Shown here: positions 1 to 5,996 of the stretch, in pieces | Position numbering within the stretch: position 1 is the first letter of the stretch | How the letters are laid out: each line of letters starts with the position of its first letter | Assembly: GCA_027858325.1 (NCBI GenBank) | Contig: JAQICU010000080.1 | Span: forward strand, 1 to 7,180 | Direction: 5' to 3' | Length of the DNA: 7,180 nucleotides | Source of the DNA: Candidatus Cloacimonadota bacterium | GTDB taxonomy: Bacteria; Cloacimonadota; Cloacimonadia; Cloacimonadales; TCS61 | Notes under the pieces: generated by a model | Databases searched by the model: none | The model's input: only the letters and a program-made list of their open reading frames with translations | What the model was told of the DNA's origin: nothing | Program-made: the position numbers and the translations under genes

Positions 1-2
1 GG

Positions 3-2714
3 GGAGATGTGATTATTTCACAATATTATGAAGGAGCAAGCTATGATAAATGGATCGAAATAACAAATGTTGGTGCATCTTCAGTAGATTTGTCGACTTA
101 TTATCTTGCAAGATGGGCAAACACTGCAACACCTTCAGGAAGTAGTACTGCTGCAAATCAACTTTCAGGTGATTTACCTTCTGGATCAAGTATTTTATAC
201 AATCATTCATCTGCTGTTTTACCTTCATATGCAACAGGTATATCTGTTTCTTCGGTTAATTTCAATGGTGATGATCCAATGGCTATAACCACAGGTGGAA
301 CTGATTGGTCAAATAGAGTAGATTGTATATATTCATCAGGAACTTGGGGTTCAAATAAATCTTTCTACAGGAAATCTACTATTACTTCAGCTAACACAAA
401 TCAAAGTGTTTTAGATGGAAGTGGTGAATGGATTGAAGTTACTAATGCTGTAGTAAATAATGCCAGTTCATCAGATACGGAATATCTTGGCTATCATGTT
501 TATACACCAGCTGGTGGAAACAGTCTTCCCACAATCACAAATGTTACACAGATTCCTTCAGCCGATATTACATCCACAACTACAGTTTCTGTTTCTGCTG
601 ATGTAACAGATTCTGATGGAACTATTACTAACGTTGAATTACATTGGGGATTAACATCTGGAAGTTTAGGAAACACAATCGCTATGCCCAATTCAAGTGG
701 AGATACTTATACAACTACTTCTGATATTCCGGCACAATCGGATGGAGCAATTGTTTATTATGAGGTTGAAGCTACTGATGATGAACCTGAAATTTCAACT
801 TCTGCCGAATACGATTATACTGTGAATGATCCAGCCACAACAGCTCTACCTTACAGTGAAGTATTTACTACTGACTTAGGAGACTGTTATACATATAATG
901 TTTCAGGTGCAACTAAAGAATGGGTTTGGGATGGCGGTAGTGCATATATGAGTGGATATAATTCAGGAGATACAGAAGAAGATTGGTTAGTATTACCAGG
1001 CATAAATTTTGATAATTATTTAGGAGAAGTATTATTATTTGATACATCTTATAATTATGGTTCTGACGATTTAAATAATTATCTGAAGTTATATTATTCA
1101 ACAAATTACACAGGTATTGGAGACCCTACAAGCTCAGCATGGACGGAAATTTCTTTTACACTTCCTACTGCTACTAATACATGGACTTCTTCAGGAATAT
1201 TAGACTTGTCTGCGATTTCAGGAACTTCTGTTTATATTGCATTTAAGTATCATTATGAAGTAGGAAGTTACAGAAATTGGGATGTTGATAATATTTCCAT
1301 TGCTGAAGTTTCAAATTTTGCACCTGTGATTTCTAATATTGCACAAACACCTGCATCTAATATTGGAACTTCAACAACTGTCTCTGTTTCAGCCGATGTA
1401 ACTGATTCCGACGGAACAATAAGTTTGGTTGAATTACATTGGGGATTGACTTCAGGAAGTCTTGGAACAACAATTTCAATGTCTTTAGATACAGGTTCAA
1501 CTTATGTTACAGATACCGATATACCAGTTCAATCTGAAGGAACTACAGTATATTACGAAATTTATGCAGTTGATGATGAGCCTGAAAGTTCAACTTCTGC
1601 GGAATACGATTATTTCGTAACTGATGCTGTTGCACCAGGTGTCGGTGATCTATTTATAACAGAAGTCTGTGGGGACGGTGTTGATGGAGATAATGGTAAT
1701 AATAATTGCTTTATGGAAATTTATAATACTTCTTCAAGTACATTGTCTTTAGCCAATATTCAGGCCAGATATTACAATTCGAATCCAGGTAATCCAACCC
1801 AAACAGTTGATCTTAGTGGTACTATTGCTCCTGGTGGATATATTATTATCACTCAGGATGAGACCAACTTTAATACAACTTATTCACCGATTACTGCAGA
1901 TTTTATTGGTTCAGCATTCTACTTTAATGGTGGAGTTGACGGTGTAGATATCTATGATGCAACAAGTGATGCAGAAATTCTTGATAGTTTCAATGATAAT
2001 GGGACTGTAGGTTCTCCATGGACGTGGGATGCTAATAATGTGTTTGAAAGAACTTCTACTGGTGATGGAGCAACGGTAACAAACTGGACAGAAAACACAA
2101 CAGGATTGGGGACACCGGGTGCAGAAAATGAATCTCCACTCCCTGTAACTCTTACTGATTTCTCAACTGCGATAATTATGAATAAGTTTGTACAGATCAG
2201 CTGGACTACACAAACAGAGTCTTCCATAAATGCATGGAATCTATATAGATCAATTGAGAATTCACCTGATCAAATATTGCTCTATAGTGAGCCAGGAACA
2301 AATACAACTCAGCCTTATACCTATATCTTTGAAGATCATGAAGTGAATGAAAACGTGATTTACTATTACTACCTTGAAGCTACAGAATACGATGGAACTT
2401 CCAATATGTGGGGACCGATAAGTGCGATGCTGGAGGGTTCTTCTACTCCGGAACTTCCAACAACATCAATGCTGGAAATTAATTATCCAAATCCATTCAA
2501 CCCAAGTACAACAATCAATTGCGACATCAAAGAAGGTGAGGAAGGAGCACTTACAATATATAATGCCAGAGGTCAGTTAATTGAGAGACAAATATTGAAT
2601 GCCGGTGAACATATAATTAAATGGGATGGAACAGCATACGGAAGCGGTATATATTTGTATAAGCTAGAAACAGATAGTTATACTAAAACCCGTAAAATGA
2701 TCATGATCAAATAG
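3..2714 (+). CDS. Large multidomain secreted/surface protein with C-terminal sorting domain (5'-partial)
   Basis: The frame is open to the left edge (GGA GAT precede the GTG at 9), and that GTG lies inside a conserved lamin-tail opening (DVIISQYYEG), so the true start and any signal peptide lie outside. Counting residues from the GTG, the domain order is: lamin-tail-like domain (about 1-165); Ig/Fn-like repeat R1 (174-274); jelly-roll 'choice-of-anchor J'/cleaved-adhesin-like domain (about 280-432, with EDWLVLPGI and NWDVDNISI); repeat R2 (439-539); a second lamin-tail-like domain (547-707); an Fn3-like segment (about 711-820, starting PLPVTLTDF); and a C-terminal FlgD-like/T9SS-type sorting domain (825-901) opening NYPNPFNPSTTI and ending with basic residues. 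Such proteins are normally exported to the cell surface or medium, with the last domain acting as secretion and anchoring signal. I see no catalytic motif, so adhesion or a structural role is inference. An intrinsic terminator follows the stop. Confidence 0.88.
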   Translation, partial: GDVIISQYYEGASYDKWIEITNVGASSVDLSTYYLARWANTATPSGSSTAANQLSGDLPSGSSILYNHSSAVLPSYATGISVSSVNFNGDDPMAITTGGTDWSNRVDCIYSSGTWGSNKSFYRKSTITSANTNQSVLDGSGEWIEVTNAVVNNASSSDTEYLGYHVYTPAGGNSLPTITNVTQIPSADITSTTTVSVSADVTDSDGTITNVELHWGLTSGSLGNTIAMPNSSGDTYTTTSDIPAQSDGAIVYYEVEATDDEPEISTSAEYDYTVNDPATTALPYSEVFTTDLGDCYTYNVSGATKEWVWDGGSAYMSGYNSGDTEEDWLVLPGINFDNYLGEVLLFDTSYNYGSDDLNNYLKLYYSTNYTGIGDPTSSAWTEISFTLPTATNTWTSSGILDLSAISGTSVYIAFKYHYEVGSYRNWDVDNISIAEVSNFAPVISNIAQTPASNIGTSTTVSVSADVTDSDGTISLVELHWGLTSGSLGTTISMSLDTGSTYVTDTDIPVQSEGTTVYYEIYAVDDEPESSTSAEYDYFVTDAVAPGVGDLFITEVCGDGVDGDNGNNNCFMEIYNTSSSTLSLANIQARYYNSNPGNPTQTVDLSGTIAPGGYIIITQDETNFNTTYSPITADFIGSAFYFNGGVDGVDIYDATSDAEILDSFNDNGTVGSPWTWDANNVFERTSTGDGATVTNWTENTTGLGTPGAENESPLPVTLTDFSTAIIMNKFVQISWTTQTESSINAWNLYRSIENSPDQILLYSEPGTNTTQPYTYIFEDHEVNENVIYYYYLEATEYDGTSNMWGPISAMLEGSSTPELPTTSMLEINYPNPFNPSTTINCDIKEGEEGALTIYNARGQLIERQILNAGEHIIKWDGTAYGSGIYLYKLETDSYTKTRKMIMIK
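528..830 (+). repeat. Intragenic repeat R1 (101-residue Ig/Fn-like module)
   Basis: This is the first of two copies of a 101-residue module inside the secreted protein (residues 174-274). It aligns without gaps to the copy at 1323-1625, with 68 of 101 residues identical by my hand count. The shared core blocks are VSVSADVTDSDGTI, VELHWGLTSGSLG and STSAEYDY. The composition (alternating Thr/Ser/Val strands, Asp-rich turns) suggests an extracellular beta-sandwich spacer. Confidence 0.85.
1323..1625 (+). repeat. Intragenic repeat R2 (101-residue Ig/Fn-like module)
   Basis: This is the second copy of the module (residues 439-539), the same length as R1 and separated from it by the jelly-roll domain. 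At DNA level some stretches stay nearly identical (for example around VELHWG and TSAEYDY) while others carry many synonymous changes. That points to an old duplication held under protein-level selection rather than a very recent copy. Confidence 0.85.
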
Positions 2715-2740
2715 AAGATAGCAATTAGCAGTTAGAATTT

Positions 2741-2771
2741 AGCCCTTCGGTGTAAACTGAGGGGCTTTTTT
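2741..2771 (+). terminator. Intrinsic terminator of the secreted-protein gene
   Basis: A 10-bp stem is formed by AGCCCTTCGG (2741-2750) and CTGAGGGGCT (2757-2766), fully paired with two G-U wobbles, around a 6-nt loop (TGTAAA). It is followed by a T run through 2771. It starts 26 nt after the stop codon, the expected place for Rho-independent termination. It separates the upstream gene from the phosphofructokinase cluster. Confidence 0.87.
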
Positions 2772-2785
2772 GTTAAAGTTGCAGG

Positions 2786-2829
2786 ATGACGACTCGAGTA
2801 AAACACGTTCACTCCTTAGTAGTTGTCAT
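2786..2829. repeat. Short inverted repeat (GTCAT-type arms)
   Basis: ATGACGACT (2786-2794) can pair with AGTTGTCAT (2821-2829): 9 bp with one G-U wobble and a 26-nt loop. The right arm overlaps the left end of the larger inverted repeat at 2825-2968, so the two structures are mutually exclusive. The GATGAC/GTCAT word thus occurs three times (2785, 2825, 2963), suggesting nested or abutting copies of one element. Confidence 0.45.
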
Positions 2830-2968
2830 TTCGCCTAAGCAAAGTGCATGGAGAAATCTCTATTATTGTTAACATTGATATTTTTTCATAAAATGAGATC
2901 TCTCGATTCCATTTCATTCTACTTTCATCCTTCGTAGTAGCTCTACTACGGAGATTGGGCGAGATGAC
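2825..2968. repeat. 144-bp palindromic intergenic element (MITE/REP-like)
   Basis: The terminal inverted repeats are GTCATTTCGCC (2825-2835) and GGCGAGATGAC (2958-2968), which pair over 11 bp with one G-U wobble. Nested inside are GAGAAATCTC (2851-2860) opposite GAGATCTCTC (2895-2904), also fully paired with one wobble, and a perfect-looking local hairpin of 10 bp at 2930-2953 (loop GCTC). Nested symmetrical arms of this sort are typical of non-autonomous palindromic elements scattered between genes. It encodes no protein. Family membership and copy number cannot be judged from one window. Confidence 0.6.
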
Positions 2969-2996
2969 GGAGTAGCTGTCTTCCTGCTTGCCAAGT

Positions 2997-3045
2997 CGAA
3001 GCTTAGCGTAGACTGGACGAGTCTTTCACCCGAAGCTATTAAGCG
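2997..3045. repeat. Imperfect direct repeat CGAAGCT..AGCG with small hairpin between
   Basis: CGAAGCTTAGCG (2997-3008) and CGAAGCTATTAAGCG (3031-3045) are direct copies differing by a 3-nt insertion. Between them AGACT (3010-3014) and AGTCT (3020-3024) can form a 5-bp stem. Its role is unknown; it may be a part of the adjoining palindromic element. Confidence 0.35.
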
Positions 3046-3094
3046 GGGCAGGCGTTGTTCTCATAAGGAAGGATAGGCACTGATAGACTCTACT

Positions 3095-3123
3095 CTCGTT
3101 ACCAATAGGGCTTTGGGAACGAG
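3095..3123. repeat. Hairpin repeat CTCGTTACCAA / TTGGGAACGAG
   Basis: The arms at 3095-3105 and 3113-3123 are inverted copies over 11 bp with one mismatch and a 7-nt loop. The right arm word TTTGGGAACG (3112-3121) recurs directly at 3137-3146, 25 bp further on. No T run follows, so it is not an obvious terminator. The CTCGTT..AACGAG arms look like another family of dispersed intergenic palindromes. Confidence 0.5.
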
Positions 3124-3160
3124 TACACAAGTATGTTTTGGGAACGTAGTAAAGTCTTAG

Positions 3161-3230
3161 CTGGTTTCCAATCGGGGGATCGTGAACCAGAATATCAAAT
3201 TGGTAATCAGAATATCAGCTGGATAACCAG
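3161..3230. repeat. CTGGTT/AACCAG inverted repeat with CAGAATATCA direct repeats
   Basis: CTGGTT (3161-3166) pairs with AACCAG (3185-3190), and CTGG-ATAA-CCAG (3219-3230) is a short palindrome. CAGAATATCA occurs at 3188-3197 and again at 3208-3217, 20 bp apart start to start, close to two helical turns. The block lies 75-145 bp upstream of the first kinase start, so binding sites for a regulator are possible, but the words may equally be remains of a mobile palindrome. Confidence 0.35.
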
Positions 3231-3304
3231 GTGTTTAAAAAAAATCCTTGTCATTTAAACCCGAATTAATGAATCTAACCGTGTAAATATAATGTGGAGC
3301 ATTT

Positions 3305-4402
3305 ATGAAGAAAAGGTGTCTTGTGGTTACTGGCGGCGGCGATTGCCCCGGCTTAAACGCAGCTATCAGAGCAATCGTTAAACGAGCATCAACAGAAAAA
3401 GAATGGGAGATCATCGGAAGTAGAGATGCTTTTAACGGTATCTTGCGTGATCCGATGGAGATTATTGAGCTTGATAATTCTGCTATTGCTGGTATTCATG
3501 TACGGGGCGGTACTATACTTGGTACTACGAACAAAGGTGGTCCTTTTGCCTGGCCGGTTCAAGCAAGTGATGGCACCTGGATAGAAGAGGATCACTCTGC
3601 TGAAATGCTGAGAAAATTGGAATATCTTAATGTACAGGCTGTTATCAATATCGGTGGTGATGGCTCACAAAGAATATCTCAACAACTATTCGAAATGGGA
3701 TGCAATATTATAGGAGTTCCCAAAACCATTGATAATGACCTGGGTGCAACTGATACTACTTTCGGATTCCCAACGGCAGTAGAAATAGCAACAGATGCAG
3801 TGGATAAACTAGTTACAACTGCCGAAAGTCATAATCGCATAATAATTCTGGAAGTAATGGGAAGAGATGCCGGTTGGATAGCTCTTCATGCAGCAGTCGC
3901 CGGTGGGGCAGAAGTTTGCGTGATTCCTGAAATACCATACAACATCAATAAAATTATCGAACGTATAAATAAAAGAATTCAAAATAAACACGGATTTGTA
4001 AATATTGTGATTTCAGAAGGGGCTTGTCCTCTCGAAGGAACACATCAATATCAAAATAACGATGAATTTGGTCATCACAATCTGCGTTTAGGTGGAGCCG
4101 GTAACCGTTTAATGCATGAATTAAAAGAGGCTGGAGTTGCTACTGATATCAGAGTTACTTTACTAGGACATTTGCAACGAGGCGGAAAACCTATTGCTTA
4201 TGACAGAATATTAGCAACTCAATTCGGAGTTAAAGCATTTGAAATGGTTCTAGACAAAGAGTTTGGTAAAATGGCAGCACTCCGAGATGGAAAGCTGGTT
4301 TCGGTTCCAATCAGTGAAGCAATCGAAAAATACAATTACGTAAATTTAGAATCCGATTTGGTGCAAACAGCTAGAGATATTGGCATAAGTTTTGGAGATT
4401 AA
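3305..4402 (+). CDS. pfkA: 6-phosphofructokinase, GGDGS (predicted ATP-using) type
   Basis: This cytoplasmic glycolytic enzyme phosphorylates fructose 6-phosphate to fructose 1,6-bisphosphate. At 365 residues it is longer than classic E. coli-type PfkA (about 320) and fits the 'mixed-substrate' bacterial PFK branch. Visible motifs are the N-terminal phosphate loop GGGDCPGLN (10-18), GGDGS (117-121), the catalytic PKTIDND (139-145, D143 as probable base), MGRDAGW (185-191), SEGA (237-240, E238) and the sugar-phosphate loop GHLQRGG (288-294). G120 corresponds to E. coli Gly104, the position that is Asp in PPi enzymes, which predicts ATP use. K140 corresponds to Gly124 and is Lys, as in PPi enzymes and some ATP-using relatives, so donor choice is not certain. 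The ATG is preceded by GGAG (3296-3299) at 5 nt. It is the first gene of a probable operon; a second phosphofructokinase starts 23 nt after its stop. Confidence 0.93.
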   Translation: MKKRCLVVTGGGDCPGLNAAIRAIVKRASTEKEWEIIGSRDAFNGILRDPMEIIELDNSAIAGIHVRGGTILGTTNKGGPFAWPVQASDGTWIEEDHSAEMLRKLEYLNVQAVINIGGDGSQRISQQLFEMGCNIIGVPKTIDNDLGATDTTFGFPTAVEIATDAVDKLVTTAESHNRIIILEVMGRDAGWIALHAAVAGGAEVCVIPEIPYNINKIIERINKRIQNKHGFVNIVISEGACPLEGTHQYQNNDEFGHHNLRLGGAGNRLMHELKEAGVATDIRVTLLGHLQRGGKPIAYDRILATQFGVKAFEMVLDKEFGKMAALRDGKLVSVPISEAIEKYNYVNLESDLVQTARDIGISFGD

Positions 4403-4414
4403 CATAAAGGTTCT

Positions 4415-4420
4415 GAGGAG
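4415..4420 (+). promoter_or_regulatory. Shine-Dalgarno site of the second phosphofructokinase
   Basis: GAGGAG lies 5 nt before the ATG at 4426 and supports that start. It is the strongest ribosome-binding site in the cluster and lies wholly in the 23-nt gap after the first kinase gene. Confidence 0.75.
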
Positions 4421-4425
4421 ATTCA

Positions 4426-5628
4426 ATGACAGAAGATAAAGTTGCGATATTAACAGCGGGTGGTTTGGCTCCATGCCTTTCTTCCTCAATCGGAAGGTTG
4501 ATCGTGCAGTACACAAAGATAGTACCTGATGTTGAGATCATTGGTTACTTAAATGGTTTTAAGGGATTACTAGAAGGGAATTCGATCTCGATTCCAAATA
4601 ATGTAAGATATTCAGCGGAATTACTTTATAATTTCGGTGGTAGTGTTCTAGGAAACAGCCGTGTGAAGCTAACTAATATAGAGGATTGCGTGAAAAAAGG
4701 CTATGTAAAAAAAGGGGAAAATCCTCTGCAGGTAGCTGCTGAGCAACTCACCAAAGATGGAATTACTATTCTTCACACAATTGGCGGTGATGATACCAAT
4801 ATAATGGCAGCTGATTTGGGCAATTATCTTGCTTTAAACGGTTATAATCTTACTGTTGTAGGTATACCTAAAACAGTAGATAATGATATAATTCCTATCA
4901 AACAAAGTCTAGGAGCTTGGACAGCAGCCGAACAAGGAGCAATTTTCTTTGTGAATGTAGCTAATGAAAATACGACCAGTTCTCGTCAGTTGATCGTGCA
5001 TGAAATAATGGGTCGGAATTGCGGCTGGCTCACAGCAGCCACCGCTTATGAATATCGGAAAAAGCTTGAGAAAAGAGCTTTTCTGCCCGATATCAGATTG
5101 GGCAAAGAACGCTGGGATATAGATGCCGTATTCATACCCGAAATGGCGCTGGACCTATCTAAAGAAATGGATAGGCTATCCAAATTGATGGAAGAGAAAG
5201 ATTGCGTTAATATTTTTCTAAGTGAAGGAGCCGGTGTAGAAACCATTGTAGCAGAGATGGAATCTAATGGTGAAGAAGTAAGAAGAGATGCTTTTGGTCA
5301 TGTTCGATTAGATGAATTAAATCCTGGAAAATGGTTTGCCGGGAAATTTTCCAAATTGCTTAGAGCAGATAAAACTCTGGTTCAAAAAAGTGGTTATTTT
5401 GCACGATCTTCGGCTCCAAACGATAGAGATCTGGAATTGATAATGGCTTCAGTTGATCTTGCCGTAAAAGCTGCGATCAATGGTCAGAGTGGTGTGATCG
5501 GGCAGGATGAGGATGCGGATGGAAAGCTGAGTATAATAGATTTTTCACGAATTCAAGGTGGAAAATCTTTTGATATTTCTCTGGAGTGGTTCCAGGATAT
5601 GTTGAAAGAAATTGGGCAAATTAGATAA
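4426..5628 (+). CDS. pfp: Pyrophosphate--fructose 6-phosphate 1-phosphotransferase (PPi-PFK)
   Basis: A 400-residue phosphofructokinase of the family carrying the N-terminal AGGLAPCLSSSIG loop (11-23), known mainly from PPi-dependent enzymes. The donor-site signature GGDDT (120-124) has Asp123 where ATP enzymes have Gly, and PKTVDND (148-154) has Lys149. This Asp plus Lys pair is the established mark of pyrophosphate use. Other catalytic blocks are MGRNCGW (195-201), SEGAG (266-270, E267) and a C-terminal KSGYFARS segment (321-328) likely contacting the sugar phosphate. The predicted reaction, PPi + fructose 6-phosphate to Pi + fructose 1,6-bisphosphate, is reversible and serves glycolysis or gluconeogenesis in the cytoplasm. 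It is not a recent duplicate of the preceding kinase, since motifs, length and N-terminus belong to another subfamily. It is probably translated from the same transcript as its neighbours. The next gene begins 19 nt after the stop. Confidence 0.92.
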   Translation: MTEDKVAILTAGGLAPCLSSSIGRLIVQYTKIVPDVEIIGYLNGFKGLLEGNSISIPNNVRYSAELLYNFGGSVLGNSRVKLTNIEDCVKKGYVKKGENPLQVAAEQLTKDGITILHTIGGDDTNIMAADLGNYLALNGYNLTVVGIPKTVDNDIIPIKQSLGAWTAAEQGAIFFVNVANENTTSSRQLIVHEIMGRNCGWLTAATAYEYRKKLEKRAFLPDIRLGKERWDIDAVFIPEMALDLSKEMDRLSKLMEEKDCVNIFLSEGAGVETIVAEMESNGEEVRRDAFGHVRLDELNPGKWFAGKFSKLLRADKTLVQKSGYFARSSAPNDRDLELIMASVDLAVKAAINGQSGVIGQDEDADGKLSIIDFSRIQGGKSFDISLEWFQDMLKEIGQIR

Positions 5629-5637
5629 GAAAGGAAT

Positions 5638-5643
5638 AGGTGA
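5638..5643 (+). promoter_or_regulatory. Shine-Dalgarno site that fixes the SpoVG-like start
   Basis: AGGTGA sits 4 nt before the ATG at 5648. It favours this start over an in-frame TTG at 5612 that would overlap the upstream gene and add twelve residues with no family counterpart. Confidence 0.65.
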
Positions 5644-5647
5644 CTTG

Positions 5648-5935
5648 ATGAAAATTAGATTTAAAGACGTGAGTTCAGGAATTGTTGAAGCGCGGGCCAT
5701 CATTGAGATCATACCTGGTGTATACATAAATGAAGTAACAATACTGAACAAAGATGGGGAGATTATTATTGAACTACCTCAGAAGAGTTTCCGCGGTAAA
5801 GATGATAGAATGCACTACTTGAATATTCTAACTTTTGAAAACGAGAATAAAGAGACTCTGTGGCAAATGGAAATTAAGGAAGAGTATCTTGCCTGGCGTA
5901 AAGATAATAAAAAAGTTTTAGTTTACGAAGGATAA
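5648..5935 (+). CDS. Small SpoVG-like protein (putative)
   Basis: This 95-residue protein has the general pattern of the SpoVG family. An N-terminal strand (MKIRFKDV) is followed by a strand pair, ARAIIEIIPGVYINEVTIL (15-33), then DGEIIIELPQKSFRGKDD (36-53) in the place of SpoVG's 'GLFVAMPSKRTPDGE', and an amphipathic C-terminal helix (about 68-86, ETLWQMEIKEEYLAWRKDN). SpoVG proteins are small site-specific nucleic-acid-binding regulators first known from sporulation and septation in Firmicutes, but widespread. The similarity is judged by eye, and conserved Lys/Arg residues around 46-54 could contact nucleic acid. The ATG with AGGTGA upstream was chosen over an upstream TTG. It lies 19 nt after the PPi-PFK gene and is followed immediately by a tiny frame and hflX. 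No sporulation genes are nearby, so a general regulatory role is more likely; the assignment could be wrong. Confidence 0.62.
   Translation: MKIRFKDVSSGIVEARAIIEIIPGVYINEVTILNKDGEIIIELPQKSFRGKDDRMHYLNILTFENENKETLWQMEIKEEYLAWRKDNKKVLVYEG
5928..5932 (+). promoter_or_regulatory. Shine-Dalgarno site before the 18-codon frame
   Basis: AAGGA overlaps the end of the SpoVG-like gene and lies 4 nt before the ATG at 5937. The hflX ATG at 5997 has no purine-rich sequence of its own upstream, so this may be the only ribosome entry site for both reading frames. Confidence 0.45.
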
Positions 5936-5936
5936 T

Positions 5937-5993
5937 ATGTTAAAAGGGATGAGATTGGAAATTAAAAAAGTTCCTGATACTTATTTCCTGTAA
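5937..5993 (+). CDS. 18-codon reading frame ahead of hflX (possible leader peptide or severed N-terminus)
   Basis: The frame starts at ATG 5937, one base after the preceding stop, has an AAGGA ribosome-binding site, and encodes MLKGMRLEIKKVPDTYFL before TAA at 5991-5993. It is in the same frame as hflX, whose ATG follows after a single AAT codon. It could be a leader peptide that couples translation into hflX, the original N-terminus of HflX cut off by a nonsense codon, or chance. I recognise no family, and at this length no conservation can be judged from one sequence. Confidence 0.35.
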   Translation: MLKGMRLEIKKVPDTYFL

Positions 5994-5996
5994 AAT

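Larger units (their letters stand above)
2772..3304. other. Repeat-rich intergenic region upstream of the phosphofructokinase cluster
   Basis: About 530 bases carry no reading frame with coding character on either strand. The region has a mosaic of inverted and direct repeats (listed separately) and a locally more GC-rich stretch near 2985-3060. The last 60 bases are AT-rich and must contain the promoter of the downstream cluster, but I cannot fix its -35/-10 elements. No tRNA cloverleaf or riboswitch core was recognised. Insertion of small palindromic elements between terminator and promoter is the simplest reading; a small RNA cannot be excluded. Confidence 0.6.

Noticed and set aside
9..11. 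GTG at 9 as the true start of the secreted protein
   Set aside because: It falls inside a conserved lamin-tail beta strand, no signal peptide follows, and the frame is open to the left edge, so the gene begins upstream.
1952..2227. Minus-strand frame opposite the secreted-protein gene (91 codons), and similar minus-strand frames at 500-691, 6232-6513 and 6389-6631
   Set aside because: Each lies opposite a clearly coding plus-strand region, and I see no recognisable protein character in any of them.
2985..3060. Structured RNA gene or tRNA in the more GC-rich part of the intergenic region
   Set aside because: No cloverleaf, T-loop or anticodon arm can be drawn; the pairing seen is limited to short stems that fit palindromic repeats better.
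3095..3230. CRISPR-like array from the repeated TTTGGGAACG and CAGAATATCA words
   Set aside because: Each word occurs only twice and is 10 bp long, the spacers are unequal and very short, and no cas gene is present.
3288..3293. TATAAT as the -10 box of the kinase operon
   Set aside because: Transcription would start at about 3300, after the GGAG ribosome-binding site at 3296-3299, and no fitting -35 box lies 16-18 bp upstream. It is probably just AT-rich leader.
5612..5935. Longer version of the SpoVG-like protein starting at TTG 5612
   Set aside because: It overlaps the end of the PPi-PFK gene, adds twelve residues without family character, and lacks a well placed ribosome-binding site; the ATG at 5648 has AGGTGA 4 nt upstream.
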